The translations under genes and the position numbers were made by a program. The notes under the pieces are model-generated. The model searched no databases. It saw nothing but the letters and a program-made list of their open reading frames with translations, and was not told the origin of the DNA. From Acidobacteriota bacterium (GTDB lineage: Bacteria > Acidobacteriota > Terriglobia > Bryobacterales > Bryobacteraceae), in assembly GCA_025350695.1 (NCBI GenBank), contig JANXXI010000064.1, positions 1 through 42,615 of the forward strand: a DNA stretch of 42,615 nt, given 5' to 3'. Below are positions 35,806-42,615 of this stretch, piece by piece. Each line of letters begins with the position of its first letter. The first letter of the stretch is position 1.

Positions 35806-36696
35806 TTGAGATTTGAAACCACGATTCAACGGCCGGTGGAAACATCCGGCGTAGGCCTCCATCATGGAGTGAAAGTTTCGATCCGCATTCTTCCGGCGCC
35901 CGCAGGTGCGGGTATAGTTTTCATTCGCACGGATCTTTCAAATTTTGCCATCCCAGCCAGTTGGCGCCACGTGGCCCGGGTAAGTTACGCCACCAGCCTG
36001 ATGCGACAAGGCGTGTTGATCTCCACTACCGAACATTTGCTGAGCGTTCTATTTTCGATGGGCATCGACAATGCCTATATTGAAATCGACAACCTGGAAG
36101 TGCCCATTCTTGACGGATCAGGGGAACCCTTCGTAAAGCTGATTGAACAGGCCGGTCTTAGGACTTACAAAAAGCGTAAGCGCTTCATGCGGATCCGGCG
36201 CGAAGTCTCAGTTGAGGCCAACGGAAAAGCCATCTCCATCCTGCCAAGCGAGAAATTCGAGCTCACCTGCAATATCTTTTTCGATCACCCCTTGGTCGGC
36301 CATCAGAGCATGGAATGTGAACTCACTCCGGAATTCTATGCGTCGGAAATTGCTCCAGCGCGCACCTTCGGTTTCAATCACGAATTGAATGCCATGCGCA
36401 ACATGGGTCTGATTCGCGGCGCCTCGCTTGATAATGCCGTCTGCTTTGACCAAGAGGGAGTAATGAATCCCGGCGGCCTGCGTTTTGCTGACGAATGTTG
36501 CCGTCACAAAGTACTTGATTTGATCGGAGATTTGGCGCTCATTGGAAAACCGCTCATCGGCCGGGTTATCGCGGAACGGGCAGGGCACGCCATGCACGCC
36601 GCGCTGGTGGCTCGTATCATGGCCGACCCTTCGCTTTACGAAATAGTCCATTACGAACAGCTGGAGTTGCGACACGCTCATGCTTTAGTAAGCTGA
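35806..36696 (+). CDS. lpxC: UDP-3-O-acyl-N-acetylglucosamine deacetylase
   Basis: A 296-residue zinc enzyme catalysing the committed step of lipid A synthesis in the cytoplasm. Start is TTG 35806 (MRFETTIQRPVETSGVGLHHG), with a GGAG-like ribosome site (35795-35798) upstream. Zinc ligands are visible: TTEHLLSVLFS (His77), CRHKVLDLIGDLAL (His234 and Asp238), and the general-base-associated GHAMHAALV (His261). ILDGSGEPFV and ARTFGFNHE complete the family pattern. Normal length. It shows an LPS-containing outer membrane. It is followed 9 bp later by a phosphatidyltransferase gene, pointing to a membrane-lipid operon. Confidence 0.97.
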   Translation: MRFETTIQRPVETSGVGLHHGVKVSIRILPAPAGAGIVFIRTDLSNFAIPASWRHVARVSYATSLMRQGVLISTTEHLLSVLFSMGIDNAYIEIDNLEVPILDGSGEPFVKLIEQAGLRTYKKRKRFMRIRREVSVEANGKAISILPSEKFELTCNIFFDHPLVGHQSMECELTPEFYASEIAPARTFGFNHELNAMRNMGLIRGASLDNAVCFDQEGVMNPGGLRFADECCRHKVLDLIGDLALIGKPLIGRVIAERAGHAMHAALVARIMADPSLYEIVHYEQLELRHAHALVS

Positions 36697-36705
36697 TAAT
36701 CTATT

Positions 36706-37203
36706 TTGCATCACATTCCCAACATCATTTCCGTGTTCCGGATTCTGCTGGTCCCTTGCATTCTGATGCTGCTCGATTCTCCTTGGGGCTTTCGTCTATT
36801 CTTCATCTCCGGCTGGAGCGATCTGGCTGACGGTTACCTTGCCCGCCACTTTCACTGGCAATCCAAGTTAGGCGCTTATCTGGATCCGATTGCAGACAAG
36901 TTACTGATGACTTCGCTCTACATCGCCTTAACCATGCGAGGCGTTTTCCCTTTTTGGCTTGCCGCCATTGTGTTGGGCCGTGACGTTATCCTAGCTCTGG
37001 GTGGTCTCCTTTTGATGCAGTTCACCAAGCTTCGCGACTTCCCGCCGACCGTCTCCGGAAAGCTGAGCACCTTCTGCCAAGGCATGACACTATTGGCCGC
37101 CATGGCCGGTTTCACTACTCCATATTTCTGGTACGTTACAGCGGCGTTTACAATTGGTAGCGGCTTACAATACTGCTGGCTTCGCGTGCGCGACCTCTGG
37201 TAG
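36706..37203 (+). CDS. CDP-alcohol phosphatidyltransferase (PgsA-like)
   Basis: A 165-residue inner-membrane enzyme from TTG 36706 (MHHIPNIISVFRILLVPCIL). The whole CDP-alcohol motif is present: Asp39-Leu-Ala-Asp42-Gly-Tyr-Leu-Ala-Arg47, then eight residues to Gly56, Asp60 and Asp64 (GAYLDPIADK). About five hydrophobic helices follow. It would exchange CMP of CDP-diacylglycerol for an alcohol; the PNIISVFRI start and DPIADKLL block favour the glycerol-3-phosphate enzyme PgsA, but other CDP-alcohols cannot be excluded. It lies between lpxC and the YncE-phosphoesterase gene, 9 bp from each, consistent with one transcription unit. Confidence 0.85.
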   Translation: MHHIPNIISVFRILLVPCILMLLDSPWGFRLFFISGWSDLADGYLARHFHWQSKLGAYLDPIADKLLMTSLYIALTMRGVFPFWLAAIVLGRDVILALGGLLLMQFTKLRDFPPTVSGKLSTFCQGMTLLAAMAGFTTPYFWYVTAAFTIGSGLQYCWLRVRDLW

Positions 37204-37212
37204 GCTAGGGCG

Positions 37213-39729
37213 GTGAACCGCAAAAGTTTTTTCCTCTGCCTGCTTCTTGCTACTGGCGTTGTGGCCCAAATGGCGCTGATGCGATCAAACATCGCAATCG
37301 GAAAGCAGAGCGACGGGCGCTACCTGCTTACCACCAATCAGCTGATTCGCCCGTGGGGAGCGCAAATGCCGATTCAAGGCCGCCCTGTGGCGCTGGCTTT
37401 TGATCCTAATTTTAAGACTCTCGCTGTTCTTAACTTTCGTGGCGTTGCTATTCTGGACGCTTCTACAAGCGCGCCTGTAGCGGAACTAAAATCGAAATCG
37501 ACCTCATACGCCGGCCTTGCCTACTCACCCGATGGCAAGGAACTTTGGGCCAGCGAAGCTACGCGGCCTGGGCCAGATTCCATTCTTGTCGCAGAGCTCA
37601 ACGATTTGGGTAAGCCGATGAAGGAATCACGGATCGCGCTTGCCGGCCACCCGGTTCCTGTCGGCATCGCGTTTGCCGGTGACCGCACTTGGGTTGCATT
37701 TAGCCGCAACAACAGTGTTGCGGTGATCAACGCGAAAACCCACCAAGTGGAGCGCGAAATCGAAACGGGAATGGCTCCGTTTTCCGTAGCGTACTCGAAA
37801 AAACAGAATCTTATCTTCGTCTCCAACCGGGCGGGCCGCAGGCCCAAAAAGGGTGATGTTACTGGTCCGACCAGCGGAGCCGTCGTCGTGGCGGATGCGA
37901 AAACTGGAGCTACCACTTCCGGGACGATTACGATCATCAACGCCACCACCTTCGCCACTAAGGAAATTGACGTCGGCCTTGCGCCATCGGAGATCGCCCT
38001 GAATGCCGACGAATCTCTGTTGGCCGTGGCCAACGGCCATTCGGATACGGTTTCTCTGATTGACACGAAAACTCTCGCGCGTGCTGACGTGAAGATACCG
38101 TCGTACCCGGCAGGCGTCCTGGGCAGCCAGCCGATCGGCGTGCAGTGGGCTAATGATGGAAGTCTTTATGTGGCGGCGGGCGGCATTAACGCTATCGTTG
38201 TAGTGAAGAAGACAAGCGGAACGTGGAACGTCGCTGGGATGATTCCTAGCGGCTGGTTCCCTTCGGCCATCGCAGTCGCTAAAGACGGTGGCCTTCGCAT
38301 TGCGAACGTGAAAGGCGTCGGCAACAACAAGGCGAAGAACGGGACGTTTAACACTTTGCAGCATGAAGGCTCGATCGAGAGCATTCCGCCTCCTTTGATT
38401 GGCCAACTGACGGCAGGTATGCGCGAAACTGCTTTGTTGAATGCTCCGCAGCTTGAGCCAGCGGGGGGAGTGCGCAACGTCGATTCGTTGGGCATTCAAC
38501 ATGTTCTGCTGATCATCAAAGAGAACAGAACTTACGATCAGGTTTTGGGCGACATGCCCAAAGGGAACGGCGATCCTTCGCTGACTATGTTCGGGAAAGA
38601 TGTCACGCCAAACCACCATGCGCTGGCTGATCAGTATGTGCTTGTGGACAACTTTCATACTGGCGGCGCTATTTCTTTCGACGGCCATCATTGGCTGATG
38701 CAGGGCTTTGTCAGCGACTACGTGGAACGCGCATTTGGCGCCTCCCCGCGCGGCTATGCCTGGAACATGAACGACTCGTTGACTATTTCTCCGACGGGGT
38801 TCTTTTGGCAATCGGCCAAGCGCCCGCTTGACGTTCGCATCTACGGCGAATTCTGTACTGCGGCCAAATTCGATCCCGTGAAGGATGTCGCCGTCGATAT
38901 GAATGAGCAGGACCAGACTTGGGGCCACTATTGGAACTTGTACAAATCCGGCAACTGGCGAAGCGAAGTGGGTTGCAAGCCCGGCGTGCCCGCCCTTGCT
39001 CCCATCATGAGCGCCGCCTTCCCATTCGGATCCACCAATATTACGGATCAGATGCGGGCGGAGGTATTTATCAGTGAGCTCGACAAATTCAACAAGAGTG
39101 GCAAGATGCCCAACCTGATGGTGATGACGCTTGATTCCGACCATACCAATGGGACTAAGCCGGGTTCTCCGACTCCGCGCGCCATGGTGGCCGACGACGA
39201 TTTGGCATTGGGACGCATTGTGGAAGCAGTTTCTAAAAGCAAGTTCTGGTCGAAGACTCTGATCCTGGTTACAGAGGATGATGCACAGAACGGCTATGAT
39301 CACGTGGATGGGCATCGTACGATTGCTCTGGCTATCGGTCCGCATGTGCGCCGCAATGCGGTGGTGAGCGATTTCTATAACCACACGAGCATGATTCGGA
39401 CTATTCAAGACATTTTCCGCATGACGCCGGCGACGCGGCACATGGCTTCGGCCCGAGCGATGACGTCGCTGTTTACCAAAGATGCGAAGGCTGAAACGTA
39501 TACATCGCTGACGCCCAAGATCGCGCTGGACGAAATGAATCCCCCTCTAAAGGCACTGCGAGGGCGCGAGCTTTGGGCCGCGCAAGAATCGGCGAAGATG
39601 AATTGGGCGGACATTGATGATGCTCCTTCTGAGACGTTGAACAAAATTCTTTGGTGGGCTACCAAGGGCTTCGACAAACCGTTGCCTAATCTGAAGAGGC
39701 CGGCTGCCAAGAATGCGGATGTCGACTAG
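37213..39729 (+). CDS. Secreted YncE-like propeller fused to a phosphoesterase domain
   Basis: An 838-residue exported protein from GTG 37213 with an N-terminal signal (SFFLCLLLATGVVAQ). Residues ~50-400 are YVTN/YncE-type propeller blades (PVALAFDPNFKTLAVLN, GLAYSPDGKELWASE, VAYSKKQNLIFVSN, GLAPSEIALNADESLLAVAN). Residues ~430-810 are a phosphoesterase of the phospholipase C/acid phosphatase group: VLLIIKENRTYDQVLGDMP, VDNFHTGGAISFDGHHWL, MVMTLDSDHTNG, LILVTEDDAQNGYDHVDGHR. The Glu-Asn, Asp, His and Asp-Asp blocks are the expected metal/phosphate residues. Likely releases phosphate from organic esters in the periplasm; substrate unknown. Last gene after lpxC and the phosphatidyltransferase. 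Confidence 0.88.
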   Translation: MNRKSFFLCLLLATGVVAQMALMRSNIAIGKQSDGRYLLTTNQLIRPWGAQMPIQGRPVALAFDPNFKTLAVLNFRGVAILDASTSAPVAELKSKSTSYAGLAYSPDGKELWASEATRPGPDSILVAELNDLGKPMKESRIALAGHPVPVGIAFAGDRTWVAFSRNNSVAVINAKTHQVEREIETGMAPFSVAYSKKQNLIFVSNRAGRRPKKGDVTGPTSGAVVVADAKTGATTSGTITIINATTFATKEIDVGLAPSEIALNADESLLAVANGHSDTVSLIDTKTLARADVKIPSYPAGVLGSQPIGVQWANDGSLYVAAGGINAIVVVKKTSGTWNVAGMIPSGWFPSAIAVAKDGGLRIANVKGVGNNKAKNGTFNTLQHEGSIESIPPPLIGQLTAGMRETALLNAPQLEPAGGVRNVDSLGIQHVLLIIKENRTYDQVLGDMPKGNGDPSLTMFGKDVTPNHHALADQYVLVDNFHTGGAISFDGHHWLMQGFVSDYVERAFGASPRGYAWNMNDSLTISPTGFFWQSAKRPLDVRIYGEFCTAAKFDPVKDVAVDMNEQDQTWGHYWNLYKSGNWRSEVGCKPGVPALAPIMSAAFPFGSTNITDQMRAEVFISELDKFNKSGKMPNLMVMTLDSDHTNGTKPGSPTPRAMVADDDLALGRIVEAVSKSKFWSKTLILVTEDDAQNGYDHVDGHRTIALAIGPHVRRNAVVSDFYNHTSMIRTIQDIFRMTPATRHMASARAMTSLFTKDAKAETYTSLTPKIALDEMNPPLKALRGRELWAAQESAKMNWADIDDAPSETLNKILWWATKGFDKPLPNLKRPAAKNADVD

Positions 39730-39772
39730 GTAACTGGTCTTCGATTGACGGGCCCGGCGTAAAATCCTAACA

Positions 39773-39861
39773 GGCTGGCCAGGGGGCCAGCCGCAGACGA
39801 GGGCGTCTGCCCCACTTCACAACTTCACAACTTCACAACTACCGAGCAGACACACGTCTGC
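39773..39861. repeat. REP-like array of short palindromes
   Basis: Two perfect hairpins stand back to back with the same loop: GGCTGGCC-AGGG-GGCCAGCC (39773-39792) and GCAGACG-AGGG-CGTCTGC (39793-39810). An 8-bp unit ACTTCACA then repeats three times exactly (39814-39837). A third hairpin GCAGAC-ACAC-GTCTGC (39846-39861) reuses the stem of the second with a new loop. Position 44 bp after the phosphoesterase stop suggests mRNA-end or REP-type function; none is followed by a T-run. Confidence 0.75.
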
Positions 39862-39960
39862 GTTGTGCTGAGACTTACATTTTGAATTGTTCGCGCCAGT
39901 GGGCTGCGGTTGCTTCAAGTGGAGACTGCCGCCAAGCAGTTTGCCTGATTTGCCAGGCTT

Positions 39961-39990
39961 GGCTGCGCCGGTTCCCCAACCAGCGCAGCC
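39961..39990. repeat. Long perfect-stem hairpin
   Basis: GGCTGCGC pairs with GCGCAGCC (8 bp), then a C-A mismatch, then GGTT with AACC, closing a CCCC loop; total 30 bases. It does not look like a tRNA arm in context and lacks a T-tract. It belongs to the same cluster as the REP-like array just upstream. Confidence 0.7.
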
Positions 39991-40042
39991 TATCCAATGA
40001 TTCCACGTCCACAACCCACTAACCACGAGTGAAAAACAACAA

Positions 40043-40092
40043 CTCGAACCGATTCGAGACCGTCCCTCTTGAAAGGGGAACGGTTTTGGTTT
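40043..40092 (+). terminator. Tandem hairpins with T-tract, candidate terminator
   Basis: CTCGAA-CCGA-TTCGAG (40043-40058) is directly followed by a hairpin with stem ACCGT-CCC and GGG-A-ACGGT (40059-40084) that runs into TTTT-GG-TTT. On the plus strand this resembles a rho-independent terminator. It lies about 330 bp after the phosphoesterase stop with no gene in between, so it may end that transcript or be another member of the hairpin cluster. Confidence 0.45.
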
Positions 40093-40867
40093 GAAGAGTA
40101 CTCCGGGCCCGGATTCGCTCTCTAGTCATAAGCTACTACGGGAGTGAGCTGAGGGTGCTTTTTTGTGAAGAGGCAAGTGGTTGATGATGTTAGGAATATT
40201 TCTTTTGAGAGGGTAGTGACGCGAATTCTTGGGTAGATTATCTTACTAATTTGATAGGGCAAACAAATAAGAATTGACATGCGACACATTCCACATTCCA
40301 GTAAAGAAGAGGCGATACGGTCGGTTCGCCACAAGGCCTAAGACGTCTTCAACAGGACGACGACTCACGCGGCTGATTTCCGAACAATAAGCTGCGCGCA
40401 TTCTGGCTTGTCTTGACGGCGAAAGTGGTTGCCGCTATGGATTTACCCGGATGCCGGTTGCACGCACTTAGTTGAACATGCGGATGTTGCGCCTGGTTAT
40501 CGCGCTTCACGGTTTCGCCACTGGTCAATGGCAATCGTGGGTCCTGGTTGGGAATGTCCCTTCGGTTGTCTAGGGCGTTCGGCGGCAGTGCCGTGAGCTG
40601 GTTGACGCGCGCTTACTGAGCTCAGTTGTCTGCCGGCCGTATCGTATAAAGGTCAAACGGTTGCAAGCGGCTACTTCTGTTTCGCTTAGGACACGTCGAC
40701 TTGTCCACGAATTACGGGTAAATCACCCATTACTTCGAAGCTTCTTTCGTTACCTGAGCAGTCGGGCGAGGGGGCCCCCCGCCGGCAAGGGGGTCCGGCC
40801 TACTGCACACAGCATTTTCCAATGTCCGAGGGAACCTATCGTCCTCGATTTCCCTCGCGGGAACGAG

Positions 40868-40914
40868 AAGAGCCGCCAACTTCGGTTATGGAGGTTACCA
40901 AGTTGGCGGCTCTT
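40868..40914 (-). terminator. Strong hairpin after katG
   Basis: AGAGCCGCCAACTT (40869-40882) is perfectly complementary to AAGTTGGCGGCTCT (40900-40913), extended by one A-T pair, with a 17-base loop. It begins 13 bp beyond the katG stop. On the katG strand the stem is followed by TCTCGTT, a weak T-tract; on the opposite strand by TTCGTCT. A terminator or mRNA-stabilising stem for katG is the simplest reading. Confidence 0.75.
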
Positions 40915-40927
40915 TCGTCTAGCGAAC

Positions 40928-42615
40928 TCAGGCCAGGTCGTAGCGATCCAGGTTCATCACCTTGGTCCATGCAGCCACGAAGTCGTTCACAAACATTTCC
41001 TTCGAGTCGCTGCATGCATAGACTTCGGCAATGGCCCTGAGCTGGGAGTTGGAGCCGAAAACAAGGTCGACACGAGTGCCGGTCCATTTGATTTCGCCCG
41101 TCGAGCAGTCGCGCCCATCAAACACGCCCTCAGCGGAGGAGGCTTCCCACTTCGTATTCATGTCGAGCAGGTTGACGAAGAAATCATTCGTCAGTGTTTC
41201 CGGCCGGTTGGTGAAGACGCCGTGTTTCGACTGTTCGAAGTTAGTATTCAGGGCGCGCATGCCGCCGATGAGGACTGTCATTTCGGGGGCAGTCAACGTC
41301 AGCAACTGTGCCCGATCCACCAGCATCTCTTCCGCCGCTCTATGGTGACCGCTCCGGAGGTAGTTGCGGAACGCGTCGGCGACCGGTTCCAGAACGGCGA
41401 ATGAGTTCACATCCGTCTGCTCCTGCGAAGCGTCCGTGCGCCCCGGAAGGAAAGGAATCGTCACGTTGCGCCCGGCCTTTTTCGCGGCTTCTTCGACGGC
41501 TGTGTTGCCGCCCAGAACAATTAGGTCTGCAAGCGACACCTTCTTACCGCTGGCCGTGTTATTGAAATCCTTTTGGATTGCTTCCAGCGTATCGAGGACT
41601 TTCACAAGCTCGACCGGCTGATTCGCTTCCCAAAATTTTTGCGGTGACAGGCGAATGCGCGCCCCGTTTGCTCCACCGCGCTTGTCGGAGCCGCGGAAGG
41701 TGGCCGCCGATGCCCAAGCAGTGGTGACCAATTGGGAGATGGACAGTCCGGAGGCGAGGATCTTGGCCTTCAGATCAGCAATTTCCTGCTGCCCGATTGA
41801 TTCATGATCCACCGCGGGTACGGGGTCTTGCCACAATTGGTGCTCCGCTGGAACGAGCGGGCCTAGGTAACGGGAGACGGGCCCCATATCGCGGTGGGTC
41901 AACTTAAACCACGCCTTCGCAAAGGCATCGGCGAACTCCTGCGGATTCTCCAAATACCGCTTAGAGATCGGCGCATAGATCGGATCTTCCTTCAGTGCGA
42001 GATCTGTTGTGAACATCATCGGAGCGTGCCGTTTTGACGGATCATGGGCATCCGGAACCGCGCCTGCCGCGGAGGGGTCCTTAGGAGCCCACTGGTTCGC
42101 ACCGGCTGGGCTCTTCACGAGCTCCCACTCATAACCAAATAGGTTTTCGAAGTAGTTGTTGTCCCACTTCACTGGGTTGGTGGTCCAGGCACCCTCTAAC
42201 CCGCTGGTGATCGTATGGGCGCCGTTGCCCTTGCCAAAGGTGTTTTTCCATCCGAAGCCTTGGTCCTCGATGGGGGACCCTTCAGGATCGACGCCGACAT
42301 ACTGGCCCGCATCGGCAGCGCCGTGGGCTTTGCCGAACGTGTGTCCGCCGGCAATGAGTGCAACGGTTTCCGCATCATTCATCGCCATGCGGCTGAACGT
42401 CTCGCGGATGTCCCTGGCAGCGGCGAGCGGATCTGGCTTTCCATTTGGCCCCTGCGGATTCACGTAAATCAGGCCCATCTGAACGGCGCCGAGATGCTCG
42501 TCGAGCTGACGATCGCCGGTGTAACGTTCGTCCCCCAGCCAGGTGCTTTCAGGTCCCCAGTAAATGTCTTCTTCGGGCTCCCAGATGTCCTCGCGCCCGC
42601 CACCAAAACCGAGGG
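40928..42615 (-). CDS. katG: Catalase-peroxidase (5' end outside window)
   Basis: The frame is open to the window edge, so about 561 C-terminal residues are present; the first ATG within the window (42478) is internal. Upstream codons read [19 protein letters not shown], including the tyrosine of the Trp-Tyr-Met adduct, followed by [19 protein letters not shown] with the adduct methionine. [13 protein letters not shown] contains the proximal heme histidine. The second, non-heme domain follows with [19 protein letters not shown] and ends [17 protein letters not shown]. KatG removes hydrogen peroxide as catalase and peroxidase. The distal Arg-Trp-His block lies outside the window. A strong hairpin follows the stop. 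Confidence 0.97.
   Translation of the reverse strand, partial: LGFGGGREDIWEPEEDIYWGPESTWLGDERYTGDRQLDEHLGAVQMGLIYVNPQGPNGKPDPLAAARDIRETFSRMAMNDAETVALIAGGHTFGKAHGAADAGQYVGVDPEGSPIEDQGFGWKNTFGKGNGAHTITSGLEGAWTTNPVKWDNNYFENLFGYEWELVKSPAGANQWAPKDPSAAGAVPDAHDPSKRHAPMMFTTDLALKEDPIYAPISKRYLENPQEFADAFAKAWFKLTHRDMGPVSRYLGPLVPAEHQLWQDPVPAVDHESIGQQEIADLKAKILASGLSISQLVTTAWASAATFRGSDKRGGANGARIRLSPQKFWEANQPVELVKVLDTLEAIQKDFNNTASGKKVSLADLIVLGGNTAVEEAAKKAGRNVTIPFLPGRTDASQEQTDVNSFAVLEPVADAFRNYLRSGHHRAAEEMLVDRAQLLTLTAPEMTVLIGGMRALNTNFEQSKHGVFTNRPETLTNDFFVNLLDMNTKWEASSAEGVFDGRDCSTGEIKWTGTRVDLVFGSNSQLRAIAEVYACSDSKEMFVNDFVAAWTKVMNLDRYDLA

Larger units (their letters stand above)
39730..40867. other. Gene-free stretch of ~1.1 kb rich in hairpins
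   Basis: No open frame here has a signal, motif or codon pattern I can support; short frames on both strands look random. The left 350 bp hold at least six tight inverted repeats, described separately. Around 40190-40290 the sequence turns AT-rich. A GC-rich palindrome GGGGGCCCCC lies at 40770-40779 and is followed by GCCGGC and another run of G. I see no tRNA, rRNA or CRISPR. It may be a degraded mobile element or simply spacer between the phosphoesterase and katG. Confidence 0.6.

Noticed and set aside
37627-39441. 604-codon frame on the minus strand
   Set aside because: Antisense to the YncE-phosphoesterase gene, whose motifs are unambiguous; the opposite frame is rich in His/Arg with no domain.
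39814-39837. Triple ACTTCACA as a CRISPR-like array
   Set aside because: Units are 8 bp with no spacers; a simple tandem repeat.
39961-39990. tRNA fragment suggested by GGTT-CCCC-AACC
   Set aside because: No cloverleaf can be built from flanking bases; it is just a hairpin.
40661-41404. 247-codon plus-strand frame
   Set aside because: More than half is antisense to katG and crosses the katG hairpin; no family resemblance.

Overview
The window (about 55-57% GC by eye) looks like a chromosomal segment of a Gram-negative Acidobacteriota member, most likely Bryobacterales/Solibacterales. This is inferred from gene style, not from a marker tree. LpxC implies an LPS outer membrane. Many proteins carry Sec, Tat or lipoprotein signals. 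There are acidobacterial and PVC-style secreted families (DUF1501, NHL propeller, HEAT plus CxxCH lipoprotein, a TIGR03437-like C-terminal domain). There is no phage, plasmid, CRISPR, rRNA or tRNA locus.

Layout. 1-3.8 kb: end of a DUF1501 gene, a decayed ISAzo13-type transposase, a LIC_10091-like secreted protein and a multiply frameshifted secreted-protein pseudogene. 3.8-5.8 kb: SASA-type carbohydrate esterase translationally coupled to a small HELFH zincin-like protein. 5.9-9.2 kb: a compact operon of two tandem TlpA thioredoxins, an orphan DsbD alpha-domain protein, a GT9 glycosyltransferase and an NHL propeller; the first genes overlap in an unusual, duplicated way. 9.2-15.6 kb: propeller protein, GT39-like membrane glycosyltransferase, NCS2 purine permease, small membrane protein, a fossil acyl-CoA synthetase tail and serS. 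15.6-19.8 kb: large lipoprotein cytochrome, a probably broken membrane protein and nadD. 19.8-23.7 kb: operon of three secreted amidohydrolase paralogues, two of which lack the metal-binding HxH. 23.8-25.5 kb: DinB-like protein, another fossil gene and a GNAT gene with a probable frameshift. 25.5-29.9 kb: M24 aminopeptidase, CHASE2 histidine kinase and NtrC-type regulator, with the GNAT gene at the operon end. 29.9-32.4 kb: secreted CE1-type esterase and a Tat-exported Gfo/Idh oxidoreductase. 32.4-35.5 kb: cyclophilin lipoprotein and polA. 35.8-39.7 kb: lpxC, a CDP-alcohol phosphatidyltransferase and a YncE-phosphoesterase fusion. 39.7-40.9 kb: about 1.2 kb without a credible gene but rich in hairpins. 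40.9 kb to the end: katG, running off the window.

Biologically this is a mix of housekeeping genes (serS, nadD, polA, lpxC, phosphatidyltransferase, katG) and periplasmic degradative or redox functions. No wholly new multi-gene system is proven. The most distinctive signals are the duplicated out-of-frame overlaps in the TlpA-TlpA-DsbD-alpha operon, the amidohydrolase trio in which two members have lost their metal ligands, the clustered hairpins after 39.77 kb, and at least four decayed genes in 25 kb.
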